From Erythrobacter ramosus (GTDB taxonomy: Bacteria; Pseudomonadota; Alphaproteobacteria; Sphingomonadales; Sphingomonadaceae), in the NCBI RefSeq assembly GCF_009828055.1, contig NZ_WTYB01000001.1, positions 511,183-575,182 of the forward strand: DNA of 64,000 nt. Reading direction: 5' to 3'. Below are positions 42,519-51,680 of the stretch, piece by piece. Within the stretch, counting starts at the first letter, position 1; every line of letters starts with the position of its first letter. The translations under genes and the position numbers were made by a program. A model generated the notes under the pieces. It saw only the letters and a list, made by a program, of their open reading frames with translations, was not told where the DNA came from and made no database searches.

Positions 42519-45365
42519 ATGGCCGAAAAGCACCACCTCTATCTCGTCGATGGCTCGTCCTATATCTTCCGGGCCTATCACCGGTTGCCGCCGCTGACGA
42601 ACCCGGAAGGCACGCCGGTCGGCGCAGTCTATGGCTACACCACGATGCTGTGGAAGCTGGCCGCTGATCTCGACGCGGCGGAAGGGCCGACGCACCTTGC
42701 CGTGATCTTGGATGCGAGCGGGGTTAGCTTCCGCAACGATCTCTATGAACATTACAAGGCCCACCGCCCCGAGCCGCCCGAGGACCTCGTCCCGCAGTTC
42801 CCCCTGATCCGCGACGCCACCCGCGCCTTCAGCTTGCCCTGCATCGAAGTGCCGGGGCTCGAGGCGGACGATCTGATCGCCACCTATGCCCGCCGCGCAC
42901 AGGAACGCGGCTGGGATGTCACCATCGTCAGTTCCGACAAGGACCTGATGCAGCTGATCGGCGAGGTCGCCACCGAATTTGGCCCTGCCAAGATCGACAT
43001 GCTCGACACCATGAAGAATCAGCGCATCTGGCTGGAAGAGGTCGAGGAAAAGTTCGGAGTCGGCCCAGAACTGGTCGGCGATGTGCTGGCTTTGATGGGC
43101 GATGCGGTCGACAATGTGCCGGGGATCTACGGGATCGGCCCGAAGACCGCTTCGAAGCTGATCGCCGAGCATGGCTCGCTAACAGCGGCGCTCGATTCGG
43201 CGCCCGACATGAAACCCTCCAAGCTCAAGGAACGCCTGATTGAAGGTCGTGCCGATGCGGAACTCAGCAAGGTGCTGGTGACGCTGAAAGAGGATTGCGA
43301 CCTGCCGCAGCCGCTCGACGAAATGGTGCTGGGGCCGGTGCCGCCGGAACCGCTGGCGGCGTTCCTCCAAAAGCACGGCTTTACCTCGCTGCTGCGGCGG
43401 CTGGATGCCGGCGCGGGCAGCCCGTCGCGCACCACCGATCTGAACCCGCCGAAGCCGACGACCGCGGGCGCGAACGGGAGCGGGGACGGCAGCCGGCAGC
43501 CCTTGCCTGAAATGGCCCCGATCGATCACAGCGCCTATGAAACGGTGCAGACGCTCGAACGGCTGGAAGCCTGGGTGGCGCGCGCCACCGCCGCGCGGCT
43601 GGTGGCGGTCGATACCGAGACCACATCGCTCGATCCGATGCGCGCGGAACTGGTCGGCGTCAGCCTCGCGCTTGGTCCGAATGATGCGTGCTACATCCCG
43701 CTTGCGCACGGTGGCACGGATATGTTCGCGCAAAAGCCCGAGCAGGTGCCTCTGGCCGCGGCCCTCGCCGCGCTGAAACCGCTGCTGGAGGATGAGGCCG
43801 TCCTCAAGGTGTTCCAGAACGGCAAGTATGACCTTAACATTCTCGCGCGGGTGGGCATCAATGTTTCCCCCATCGACGACACGATGGTGATCAGCTTCGC
43901 GCTCGATGCCGGGCGCGGTGAGGAAGGCATGGGCGGCGGCCATGGGATGGATGAATTGTCCCAGCGCCACCTCGGCCACACCCCGATCCCTTTCAAAGAG
44001 CTATGCGGCACCGGCAAAAAGGCGATCCTGTTCGGCGAAGTCCCCTTGGACCGCGCCACCGCTTACGCCGCCGAAGATGCCGACGTCACCCTGCGGCTTT
44101 ACCGCCACCTGAAACCGCGCCTTGCGGTGGAGGGCGGAAGCCGGGTGTATGAACGCGTCGACCGCCCGCTGATCCCAGTGGTCGCCGCGATGGAGCGGGA
44201 AGGCATCCGGGTCGACCGCGCACGGCTCGCTAAGCTGTCGGAGGAATTCGCGATCGAAATCGGCCGGCTGGAAGGTGAGATTCACGCACTGGCGGGTCAG
44301 GAATTCACCGTCGGCAGCCCCAAGCAACTGGGCGATATCCTGTTCGACAAGCTCGGCTTCAAGGGCGGCAAGAAAGGCAAGAGTGGGCAATATTCGACCG
44401 ACGTTTCCGTGCTGGAGAAGCTCGCGGTCGAAGGCGCGCCGATTGCTCGCAAGGTGCTGGAATGGCGCCAGCTGGCGAAGCTGAAGTCGACCTATACCGA
44501 TGCCTTGCAGGAGGCGATCAATCCGGCAACGGGGCGGGTGCACACCAGCTACAGCCTTGTCGGCGCGCAGACCGGGCGATTGTCCTCGACCGATCCGAAC
44601 TTGCAGAACATCCCGATCCGCACCGCCATTGGTCGGCAGATCCGGGAGGCCTTCGTGCCCGAGCCCGGCAATGTGCTGCTGGCGGCGGATTACTCGCAGA
44701 TCGAGCTGCGGCTCGCCGCGCATATGGCCGGGGTGGACAGCCTGAAGGACGCCTTTGCCCAAGGCGAGGACATCCACGCCCGCACCGCGCGCGAAATGTT
44801 CGGCGAAGTCACGCGCGACACCCGAGCGCGGGCGAAAACCATCAATTTCGCGATCCTTTACGGCATCAGCCGCTGGGGCTTGGCGGGCCGCCTAGAGGTG
44901 CCGCCGGAAGAGGCGCAGGCGATGATCGATACCTATTTCCAGCGCTTCCCCGGCATCCAGCGTTACATCCACGAAACGCTCGAAAGCGTGCGGGCCAAGG
45001 GCTATTCGGAGACGCTGTTCGGCCGCAAGACGTGGTTCCCGCGGATCAACTCCAAGAACCAGGCCGAGCGGCAGGGGTCAGAGCGCGCGGCGATCAACGC
45101 GCCGATTCAGGGCACCAGCGCCGATATCATCAAGCGGGCGATGGCGCGGATGCTCCCGGCGCTGGCTGACGCCGGATTGCATGACGTGCGCATGCTGCTG
45201 CAGGTTCATGACGAACTGGTGTTCGAATTGCCCGAGGGCCGGGTGGAGGCTGCGACGACCATTATCCGGCAGGTGATGGCGGACGCGGCACTGCCCGCAG
45301 TGGAGCTGACGGTGCCGCTCGGGGTCGATATCGGCACCGGCCTGTCATGGGATGCGGCGCATTAG
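42519..45365 (+). CDS. polA: DNA polymerase I
   Basis: 948 aa. Domains: 5'-3' exonuclease (1-290), 3'-5' exonuclease (about 330-520, with DTE in VAVDTETTSLD, so proofreading is intact), and polymerase (about 560-948) with DPNLQNIPIRT, DYSQIELRLAAHMAG, KTINFAILYGIS, and VHDELVFE. It fills gaps in repair and replaces Okazaki primers. The ATG at 42519 was preferred to an ATG 5 codons upstream because the family starts there. Convergent with the CDC48 gene. Confidence 0.97.
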   Translation: MAEKHHLYLVDGSSYIFRAYHRLPPLTNPEGTPVGAVYGYTTMLWKLAADLDAAEGPTHLAVILDASGVSFRNDLYEHYKAHRPEPPEDLVPQFPLIRDATRAFSLPCIEVPGLEADDLIATYARRAQERGWDVTIVSSDKDLMQLIGEVATEFGPAKIDMLDTMKNQRIWLEEVEEKFGVGPELVGDVLALMGDAVDNVPGIYGIGPKTASKLIAEHGSLTAALDSAPDMKPSKLKERLIEGRADAELSKVLVTLKEDCDLPQPLDEMVLGPVPPEPLAAFLQKHGFTSLLRRLDAGAGSPSRTTDLNPPKPTTAGANGSGDGSRQPLPEMAPIDHSAYETVQTLERLEAWVARATAARLVAVDTETTSLDPMRAELVGVSLALGPNDACYIPLAHGGTDMFAQKPEQVPLAAALAALKPLLEDEAVLKVFQNGKYDLNILARVGINVSPIDDTMVISFALDAGRGEEGMGGGHGMDELSQRHLGHTPIPFKELCGTGKKAILFGEVPLDRATAYAAEDADVTLRLYRHLKPRLAVEGGSRVYERVDRPLIPVVAAMEREGIRVDRARLAKLSEEFAIEIGRLEGEIHALAGQEFTVGSPKQLGDILFDKLGFKGGKKGKSGQYSTDVSVLEKLAVEGAPIARKVLEWRQLAKLKSTYTDALQEAINPATGRVHTSYSLVGAQTGRLSSTDPNLQNIPIRTAIGRQIREAFVPEPGNVLLAADYSQIELRLAAHMAGVDSLKDAFAQGEDIHARTAREMFGEVTRDTRARAKTINFAILYGISRWGLAGRLEVPPEEAQAMIDTYFQRFPGIQRYIHETLESVRAKGYSETLFGRKTWFPRINSKNQAERQGSERAAINAPIQGTSADIIKRAMARMLPALADAGLHDVRMLLQVHDELVFELPEGRVEAATTIIRQVMADAALPAVELTVPLGVDIGTGLSWDAAH

Positions 45366-45389
45366 GCTGGATTGGTGCAGCCATCAAAG

Positions 45390-45476
45390 TTGACAAAGTT
45401 GACAGGGTGTCAAGCGTGAATTCACGACTTATCATTTTGAATTGATTGCATTTTCTTCCCGAAATCGAAGTTGACA
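45390..45476. repeat. TTGACA repeat array between polA and CDC48
   Basis: TTGACA occurs at 45390-45395 and 45399-45404, its inverse TGTCAA at 45408-45413, then TTGACA again at 45471-45476. The first three have exact 9-base spacing, and 45399-45413 is a perfect palindrome TTGACA-GGG-TGTCAA. The rest of the 250-base gap is lower in GC and holds a run of nine Gs (45490-45498). Looks like an operator array or a structured RNA at the 3' ends of two converging genes. Confidence 0.55.
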
Positions 45477-45618
45477 CTTGGCATGATGCGGGGGGGGGAG
45501 TGGCACCCACCGGCGGTGCAGCCTCCGCCCCGCGTGCGGCTGGGATCGACGATGGCAAAGAGCGACCGGCTCTCCCCCTAAGCCGCGCGCGCCATGTAGG
45601 AAACACGGCGCGCGCCGG

Positions 45619-47925
45619 TCAATCGTGCTTCTTATCCCGCGTCGGGGTTAGCGTCTCCGGCGGGAAGAAGCCGATCGGCTGCACGGCGGCGGCGCGTTTT
45701 TTCAGCTCGCCGCGCATCTTCTTGTATTCATCCTCCATCTCGACCGTGACCGTGGCGCGTGAATCTAGCAGCGCGGCCTCGAAGTCCTGCGCCGCAACTT
45801 CGGTGACATCTCCGCCCAGGCGTCGCAGCGCGGAAAGGCCCGCGCGGCGCACCAGATCTTCGAGATCCGCGCCGGTGAAGCGCTCGGTCTTGCCTGATAG
45901 CAACGCCAGATCGACGTCCTTGGCGAGCGGCATCTTGGCGGTGTGAATGCCGAGAATATGCTCGCGCCCCGCCTTGTCCGGGGTGCCGACATAGACCAGC
46001 TCGTCGAAGCGGCCGGGCCGCAGCAACGCCGGATCGACCAGCGTCGGCCGGTTGGTCGCGCCGATCACGACCACCGATTGCAGCTCCTCCAGCCCGTCCA
46101 TTTCGGCGAGGATGGTGTTGACCACTCGGCCCGTCACCTGCGGTTCGCCCTGGCCTGAGCCACGTGCGGGAACCAGCGAATCAATCTCGTCGATGAACAC
46201 CACGCAGGGGGCCACCGCGCGGGCGCGGGCGAAGAGGCGGGCGATCTGCTGTTCGCTCTCACCGTACCACTTGGAGAGCAGGTCGCTCGACTTCATCGAG
46301 ATGAAGTTCGCCTCAGCCTCCTTGGCGACGGCCTTGGCCAGCAAGGTCTTGCCGGTGCCGGGCGGGCCGTAGAGCAGGAACCCCTTGGCCGGGCGGATGC
46401 CAAGCCGCCGGAACGCCTCGGGGTTCTTAAGCGGGAGCTCGATCCCTTCGCGCAGCTTGTCGGTCGCCTCGCTCGCGCCGCCAATATCGTCCCAGCCGAC
46501 ATTGGGCACCTGCACCATCACCTCGCGCATCGCCGAAGGCTGAACCCGCTTCAACGCGCTGAGGAAGTCGTCGCGCGACACGCACAGGTCTTCGAGCACT
46601 TCGGGCGGGATTGTCCGCTCATCAAGATTGAGCCGCGGCATGATCCGGCGCACGGATTCGATCGCGGCCTCACGCGCCAGCGCGGCGATATCCGCGCCGA
46701 CAAAGCCGTGGGTCACACGGGCAAGCTCATCGAGATCAACCGCGCCTTCCAGCGGCATTCCGCGGGTGTGGATGCCGAAAATCTGCCGCCGCCCGCGCTG
46801 GTCAGGCACGCCGATCACGATTTCACGGTCGAACCGGCCCGGACGGCGCAGCGCCTCGTCGATCGCGTCAGGGCGATTGGTGGCGGCGATCACCACCAGA
46901 TTGGCGCGCTTCTCCAGCCCGTCCATCAGGGTGAGCAGCTGCGCGACCAGTCGCTTCTCCGCCTCGCCCGGCACCTGCGTGCGTTTGGGAGCGATGGAAT
47001 CGATCTCGTCGATGAAGATGATCGCAGGCGCAGCGCGGCTGGCCTCCTCAAACACTTCGCGCAGGCGCTTTTCCGATTCGCCATAGCCCGAGCCCATGAT
47101 TTCCGGGCCGTTGATGGTGAAGAACTCGGCGTCGCTTTCATTCGCAACGGCTTGCGCGAGCCGGGTCTTACCGGTGCCCGGCGGGCCGTGGAGCAGTACG
47201 CCCTTGGGCGGTTCGACGCCGAGGCGGATGAACAGTTCGGGATAGCGCAGCGGCAGTTCGACCATTTCGCGCAAGGCCCGGATGGTCTCCTCCATCCCGC
47301 CGACATCGTCATAGTTCACGACCGCGCGGCCATGGCTCGGATCTTCGAACTCGGCGCGCAGTTCGACCTCGGTATTCTCGTCGATATGGACGATGCCCTT
47401 GGGGCTGGTCGAGGCTACGGTGAGGCGGATCTGGGTCAAGGCATAGGCGGGCGCGCGCAACAATTGCCGCACGTCGGCGGGCATGTTCTGCACCGGCTGC
47501 TGCCCGGTGGTGGCAACCAGATCGCCCGCCATCAGCGGACGGCGGAAGAAGTTGCGCTTCAACGCCTGCGTCGGCCCGTGCAGCCGCATTTCGCGCTGGG
47601 CCGGGGCGAACACTACGCGGGTAGCTGGGCGTGATTCGCCGCGCACGATCTCGACATGCTCACCCGATCCGCCCTGCGCATTGCCGCGCTGCAAACCGTC
47701 AAGCCGCACCACATCCAGCGCGTCGTCCTCCGGATAGGCTGCCATCGCGATCGCGGCGGTGGTGCGCCTACCGCGGATTTCGACCACATCGCCCTCGGTA
47801 ATCCCGAGCTTCTGGAAGGCCGAACGCGGCATCCGCGCGATCCCGGCTCCCGATTCTTCCTGGCGCGCTGGGGCAACCTGTAACCGCACGCTGCGGGTGG
47901 GTGTGGCGATTTCGGCGTCAGCCAT
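45619..47925 (-). CDS. CDC48/p97-type AAA ATPase
   Basis: 768 aa. Architecture is that of archaeal and eukaryotic CDC48: an N-terminal double-psi barrel-like domain (1-185), then two AAA modules with Walker A GPPGTGKT (about 247-254 and about 520) and Walker B FIDEID (about 304-309 and about 580), each with arginine-finger-bearing second-region sequences (TNRPD/RPGRFD). It unfolds protein substrates. No C-terminal HbYX proteasome-docking motif is seen (end RDKKHD), so a proteasome partner is not implied. Single gene, convergent with polA. Confidence 0.95.
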   Translation of the reverse strand: MADAEIATPTRSVRLQVAPARQEESGAGIARMPRSAFQKLGITEGDVVEIRGRRTTAAIAMAAYPEDDALDVVRLDGLQRGNAQGGSGEHVEIVRGESRPATRVVFAPAQREMRLHGPTQALKRNFFRRPLMAGDLVATTGQQPVQNMPADVRQLLRAPAYALTQIRLTVASTSPKGIVHIDENTEVELRAEFEDPSHGRAVVNYDDVGGMEETIRALREMVELPLRYPELFIRLGVEPPKGVLLHGPPGTGKTRLAQAVANESDAEFFTINGPEIMGSGYGESEKRLREVFEEASRAAPAIIFIDEIDSIAPKRTQVPGEAEKRLVAQLLTLMDGLEKRANLVVIAATNRPDAIDEALRRPGRFDREIVIGVPDQRGRRQIFGIHTRGMPLEGAVDLDELARVTHGFVGADIAALAREAAIESVRRIMPRLNLDERTIPPEVLEDLCVSRDDFLSALKRVQPSAMREVMVQVPNVGWDDIGGASEATDKLREGIELPLKNPEAFRRLGIRPAKGFLLYGPPGTGKTLLAKAVAKEAEANFISMKSSDLLSKWYGESEQQIARLFARARAVAPCVVFIDEIDSLVPARGSGQGEPQVTGRVVNTILAEMDGLEELQSVVVIGATNRPTLVDPALLRPGRFDELVYVGTPDKAGREHILGIHTAKMPLAKDVDLALLSGKTERFTGADLEDLVRRAGLSALRRLGGDVTEVAAQDFEAALLDSRATVTVEMEDEYKKMRGELKKRAAAVQPIGFFPPETLTPTRDKKHD

Positions 47926-48083
47926 GGGGCGTTCCTGTGCATGCGAAGGGATTCATTTGCGAGACCGATAGCTAGGAACGGCGGCAATCGAATGCAATCG
48001 GAGGGTTGGCCGACAGGGGCGGACGTAGGGCAGGCGGCTTCAGGCCAGCGCGCGGCGAGGCATCGCGAGCGGACAAGAAAAAA

Positions 48084-48119
48084 GCCCGGCGCGCCCTCGC
48101 CTGCGATCTTGTGCCGGGC
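48084..48119 (-). terminator. Second, downstream terminator-like hairpin
   Basis: On the minus strand GCCCGGC (48119-48113) pairs with GCCGGGC (48090-48084) around a 22-base loop, followed by TTTTTTCTTG. It shares a 17-base direct repeat with the terminator just upstream, so the pair probably arose by duplication and would catch read-through. Confidence 0.55.
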
Positions 48120-48121
48120 AA

Positions 48122-48185
48122 GAAAAAAGCCCGGCACTAGGTGCCGGGCTTGAAAAGTTTGGGAGAGGATGCCTGAAAGGCAGGT
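48122..48185 (-). ncRNA. Putative small RNA with CU-rich loop
   Basis: On the minus strand a promoter TTGCAC (48216-48211), 17-base spacer, CATTTA (48193-48188) predicts a start near 48185-48181. About 60-65 bases later an intrinsic terminator ends it: 11-bp stem AAGCCCGGCAC/GTGCCGGGCTT (48151-48127), 3-base loop, six Ts and TTG. In between lie a small hairpin TGCC-TTTCA-GGCA and a single-stranded segment TCCTCTCCCAAAC, which could pair with ribosome-binding sites. No ORF of note is in the region. Promoter and terminator with nothing coding between them make a small RNA the simplest reading. Confidence 0.5.
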
Positions 48186-48493
48186 TCTAAATGGCGCATC
48201 CGGCTCCATTGTGCAAGTGCGAAAGAAGCGTTTTTTATTGCAAAGAACGCAAATAACTCCCGAGAATGTGCCGGTTCGTGCGCAATCTTGCAAATTTCTG
48301 CCCAAAGTGGCGGCAGTCGCTCAAAAATTGGGCAGATTTCTGGAGTGTGACGGTATTGCGACGCAACATGAACCGCGATTCGACTTCACCCCTCAGGTGG
48401 GCGTGACAGCAGCCCGGTAACGCTCTAGTCACGGCCTCGATCCCGAGCGGAGGGATTGACCTTGCCCACGACTACAAAAGGCAGACAGGCCCG

Positions 48494-49216
48494 ATGACCA
48501 AGCTCTATCCCGACGCCGCCAGCGCGCTCGCCGGCGTGCTGCGCGATGATATGCTGATTGCCGCAGGAGGCTTCGGCCTGTGCGGACTGCCCGAGCGGCT
48601 GCTGGATGCGATCCGCGATTCGGGCGTTAAGGGCCTCACCTTCGCCAGCAACAATGCCGGGATCGACAACGAAGGCATCGGAAAGCTGCTGCGCACGCGG
48701 CAGGTCAAGAAGATGATCAGCTCCTATGTCGGCGAGAACAAGGAGTTCGAACGACAATATCTCGCAGGCGAACTTGAGGTCGAGTTCTGCCCCCAAGGGA
48801 CGCTCGCCGAACGGATGCGGGCGGGCGGCGCGGGCATCCCCGGCTTCTACACCCGTACCGGCGTCGGCACCGAAGTCGCACAGGGCAAGGAGCACAAAGA
48901 CTTCACCGATCGTGACGGGGTGATGCAGACCTACATCCTCGAACACGGCATCTTCGCCGACCTCGCCATCGTCAAAGCGTGGAAGGCGGACGAGACCGGC
49001 AACCTCATCTTCCGCAAGACCGCGCGCAACTTCAACCTGCCCGCGGCGACCTGCGGCAAGATCTGCGTTGCCGAGGTCGAGGAAGTGGTGCCGGCAGGCG
49101 CGCTCGACCCCGATCAAATCCATCTGGCGGGCGTCTTCGTCAACCGGATTGTCTGCGGCGCGCCCTATGATAAGAAGATTGAGTTCCGCACCGTCCGGGA
49201 GAGGGAGGCGGCATAA
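48494..49216 (+). CDS. scoA: 3-oxoacid CoA-transferase subunit A
   Basis: 240 aa. Alpha subunit of succinyl-CoA:3-ketoacid CoA transferase, which activates acetoacetate. The conserved GGFGLCGLPERLLDAI near the N-terminus and FYTRTGVGTEVAQGKE are typical; the catalytic Glu lies in the B subunit. The TAA shares its last A with the ATG of the next gene. The B subunit gene follows only after an unrelated lipoprotein gene, which is unusual since A and B are normally adjacent. Confidence 0.93.
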   Translation: MTKLYPDAASALAGVLRDDMLIAAGGFGLCGLPERLLDAIRDSGVKGLTFASNNAGIDNEGIGKLLRTRQVKKMISSYVGENKEFERQYLAGELEVEFCPQGTLAERMRAGGAGIPGFYTRTGVGTEVAQGKEHKDFTDRDGVMQTYILEHGIFADLAIVKAWKADETGNLIFRKTARNFNLPAATCGKICVAEVEEVVPAGALDPDQIHLAGVFVNRIVCGAPYDKKIEFRTVREREAA

Positions 49217-50130
49217 TGGACAAGAGGATTGTAGTCCTGCCGCTGGCGTTGTTGGCGGGGACAACATTGTCGGGCTGCGTCGCGGCGGCGATTCCGGCGC
49301 TGGCGGGGTCGGCGATGTTCGGCACGCGCGTGCTCGACAGGGATGGCAAGGTTGCGTCTGCGGTGGCCGCGGCACCCACGCCTGCTTCAGTGATCAAGCC
49401 TGTTCAGGTGCCGACGTTGCCGGTGATGACCGCGGATACGGTGACCCCCGCGCTGGCGCCCGTGCCAGTCGCAATCATACCCAAGGCTCCGCTTCCCGAT
49501 CCGGCTCCCGCTTGGGTCATGCCGCCGGTGAGCGCCGCCGATCCCGATCCCGCCTGGCCCTTGACGTCCGGCCAATTAAGCTTCGCCCGCTTTGTGCGCT
49601 ACGCCCAGACGTCGGCCATCGGAGCCAAGAGCGGCGCTGACCTGCCTTCGGCAATCCTCAGCGATCCGATCGCGCTTGATGGCAAGCGCCGCCGCTGCGC
49701 TGCGGACGAGCAGCAGATTGCGCTGATCGATCTCGATCCGGCGGGCGGCATCTTCGCCCCCTCAGCCACGCCCACGAAGCAGCCGGGCCTCGCGCTCGGT
49801 CTTGCAGTGCTGCGAGAAGCCGGGGTGGAAATTGCCTGGCTATCCGACCTTTCCGTTATCGAATCGGGCGCCGTACGCACAATGCTTGAACAGGCCGGGC
49901 TCGACCCGCGCGGAGAGGACATCATCTCGCTGCGCCGGAACGAAGCCGACACCAAGCAGCAACGCCGGGACAATCTTGCCGGTATCACCTGCATCATCGC
50001 CATCGCAGGGGACGAGCGTGCCGATTTCGACGACCGCTACAATTATCTGCGCAGCTCCGAATCAGGTGAAGATCTGGAGCCGATCATCGGCAACGGCTGG
50101 TTCCTGATCGAACAGCTGCCGGGCAAGTAA
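49216..50130 (+). CDS. HAD-like lipoprotein, possible acid phosphatase relative
   Basis: 304 aa. Lipobox LSGC (Cys about residue 21), a long Pro/Ala linker (about 55-105), then a HAD-like fold: ALIDLDPAGG in the place of the DxDxT loop, AWLSDLS in motif II, and GDERADFDDRY in motif IV. The canonical nucleophile pair appears as DLDP, so activity may be weakened. HAD acid phosphatases of class B/C are exported like this. It stands between scoA and scoB, overlapping scoA by one base, and reads in the same direction. Confidence 0.65.
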   Translation: MDKRIVVLPLALLAGTTLSGCVAAAIPALAGSAMFGTRVLDRDGKVASAVAAAPTPASVIKPVQVPTLPVMTADTVTPALAPVPVAIIPKAPLPDPAPAWVMPPVSAADPDPAWPLTSGQLSFARFVRYAQTSAIGAKSGADLPSAILSDPIALDGKRRRCAADEQQIALIDLDPAGGIFAPSATPTKQPGLALGLAVLREAGVEIAWLSDLSVIESGAVRTMLEQAGLDPRGEDIISLRRNEADTKQQRRDNLAGITCIIAIAGDERADFDDRYNYLRSSESGEDLEPIIGNGWFLIEQLPGK

Positions 50131-50142
50131 AGGCACAAGGAC

Positions 50143-50793
50143 ATGACCACGCTCCCCACCGGCTGGAACCGCGACCAGATGGCGGCCCGCGCCGCGCGCG
50201 AGCTGAAGGACGGCTATTACGTCAATCTCGGCATCGGCATTCCGACCTTGGTGGCCAACCACATCCCCGACGGGATGATGGTGACGTTGCAGAGCGAGAA
50301 CGGGATGCTCGGCATCGGGCCCTTCCCCTATGACGATGAGGTCGATCCTGACCTCATCAACGCGGGCAAGCAGACTATCAGTGAGCTGCCGCACTCGGCC
50401 TATTTCGACAGCGCCACCAGCTTTGCGATGATCCGCGGCGGGCATATCGATCTCACCGTGCTGGGTGCGATGGAAGTCGCCGAGAACGGCGACATCGCCA
50501 ACTGGATGATCCCGGGCAAGATGATCAAGGGCATGGGCGGCGCGATGGATCTGGTCGCGGGGGTCAAGAAGATCATCGTGGTGATGGACCACACGTCAAA
50601 GGACGGGACGCCCAAGTTCATTCCGGCCTGCACCCTGCCGCTGACCGGCGCAGGCGTGGTCGACATGGTGATCACCAATCTCGCGGTGTTCCAGCGCCCC
50701 GACCACAATTCGCCGTTCCGTCTGATCGAGATGGCGCCGGGCGTGACTGAGGCGGACATCGGCGCGACCACCACTGCGCATTACGTGGTCTGA
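50143..50793 (+). CDS. scoB: 3-oxoacid CoA-transferase subunit B
   Basis: 216 aa. Beta subunit of the acetoacetate/succinyl-CoA transferase; the catalytic Glu that forms the CoA thioester lies in [14 protein letters not shown], and the [19 protein letters not shown] motif is intact. Together with scoA it makes the heterotetrameric enzyme used for ketone body or butanoate use. The stop shares the A of TGATG with the next start. AAGGACATGA precedes the ATG. Confidence 0.94.
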   Translation: MTTLPTGWNRDQMAARAARELKDGYYVNLGIGIPTLVANHIPDGMMVTLQSENGMLGIGPFPYDDEVDPDLINAGKQTISELPHSAYFDSATSFAMIRGGHIDLTVLGAMEVAENGDIANWMIPGKMIKGMGGAMDLVAGVKKIIVVMDHTSKDGTPKFIPACTLPLTGAGVVDMVITNLAVFQRPDHNSPFRLIEMAPGVTEADIGATTTAHYVV

Positions 50794-51677
50794 TGCGCCG
50801 TGGCATTGCGCTCGGGCTGTTCGCGCTGGTTCTCGTGATCGGCAGCATGCTCGCCTTCACCTCGCCCCCGCGGCTGCTTTCGCTCTATGACAGGGCGCGC
50901 GGCGGGACGGCGGGTGCGCAGCAGTTGGCCGAGGGCGTCGCTTTCGGCAGTCACGGGCAGACGCTCGATATCTGGGCGCCCGAAGGGGCTGGCGGCGCGG
51001 CGCGGCCGGTCGTGATCTTCTGGTACGGCGGCGGCTGGGCCAAGGGCGACCGCACCTCCTACGCCTTTGCCGGGAGAGCGCTGGCGCGGGCAGGGTTCCT
51101 GGTGGTGATCCCGGACTATCGCAAGGTGCCTCAGGTCCACTTCCCCGCCTTCCTTGATGACGGGGCCGAGGCGGTTGCGTGGGTCGAGGACAACATCGCG
51201 CAGTTCGGCGGCGATCCGAAACGCCTCGCCTTCATGGGCCACTCCGCCGGGGCTTACGAGGCGATCATGCTTGCGCTGGACAGCAAGCGGTTGGTGGCGG
51301 CTGGGGCCGTTCCGGCCAATGTGAAGGCGGCGGTCGGCCTGTCCGGGCCCTATGACTTCTATCCCTTCGACAGTCCGCGCTCGATCGCGGCGTTCAGTGA
51401 ATGGCCGCAGCCCGAGGCGACGCAGCCGATCACTTTCGCTCGCGCCGATGCGCCGCCCTTGCTGCTGGTAACATCCGACGGTGACGAGACGGTCCGTCCC
51501 AGAAACGCCAACAACCTCGGGGCGAAGCTGCGCGAGTTGGGCGCGCAGGTGGAGGTCAAGAACTACGGCCCGCTCGATCACGAGGAGATCGTGATGGCGC
51601 TTTCGGTCCCGTTCCGCAGCAAGGGCCCGGTGCTGGCCGATAGCGTGGCCTTCCTCAAGGCACGGATGGCGGAATAG
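50793..51677 (+). CDS. Membrane-anchored alpha/beta hydrolase (esterase)
   Basis: 294 aa. One N-terminal hydrophobic helix (about 5-24). The esterase/lipase fold has the oxyanion YGGGWAKGD (about 75), the nucleophile GHSAGAYEA (about 150), and late Asp (SDGDETVRP) and His (LDHEEIVM), a full triad of the hormone-sensitive-lipase kind. It follows scoB without a gap and precedes the CaiB-type gene by 3 bases; the run 48494-52844 thus looks like one operon, probably for an acyl-CoA or ester-utilising pathway. Confidence 0.85.
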   Translation: MRRGIALGLFALVLVIGSMLAFTSPPRLLSLYDRARGGTAGAQQLAEGVAFGSHGQTLDIWAPEGAGGAARPVVIFWYGGGWAKGDRTSYAFAGRALARAGFLVVIPDYRKVPQVHFPAFLDDGAEAVAWVEDNIAQFGGDPKRLAFMGHSAGAYEAIMLALDSKRLVAAGAVPANVKAAVGLSGPYDFYPFDSPRSIAAFSEWPQPEATQPITFARADAPPLLLVTSDGDETVRPRNANNLGAKLRELGAQVEVKNYGPLDHEEIVMALSVPFRSKGPVLADSVAFLKARMAE

Positions 51678-51680
51678 GCG

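Larger units (their letters stand above)
47926..48493. other. Intergenic region with a putative small RNA and tandem terminators
   Basis: 568 bases between two divergent genes with no convincing CDS. It holds a candidate minus-strand small RNA (48122-48185) and, behind it, a second terminator-like hairpin. A 17-base direct repeat (48074-48090 and 48119-48135) links the two. The part from 48220 to 48480 would contain the scoA promoter and looks unremarkable. Confidence 0.6.

Noticed and set aside
48235-48432. 65-codon minus-strand open frame in the CDC48/scoA gap
   Set aside because: No ribosome-binding site, no recognised features; lies upstream of the proposed small RNA promoter.
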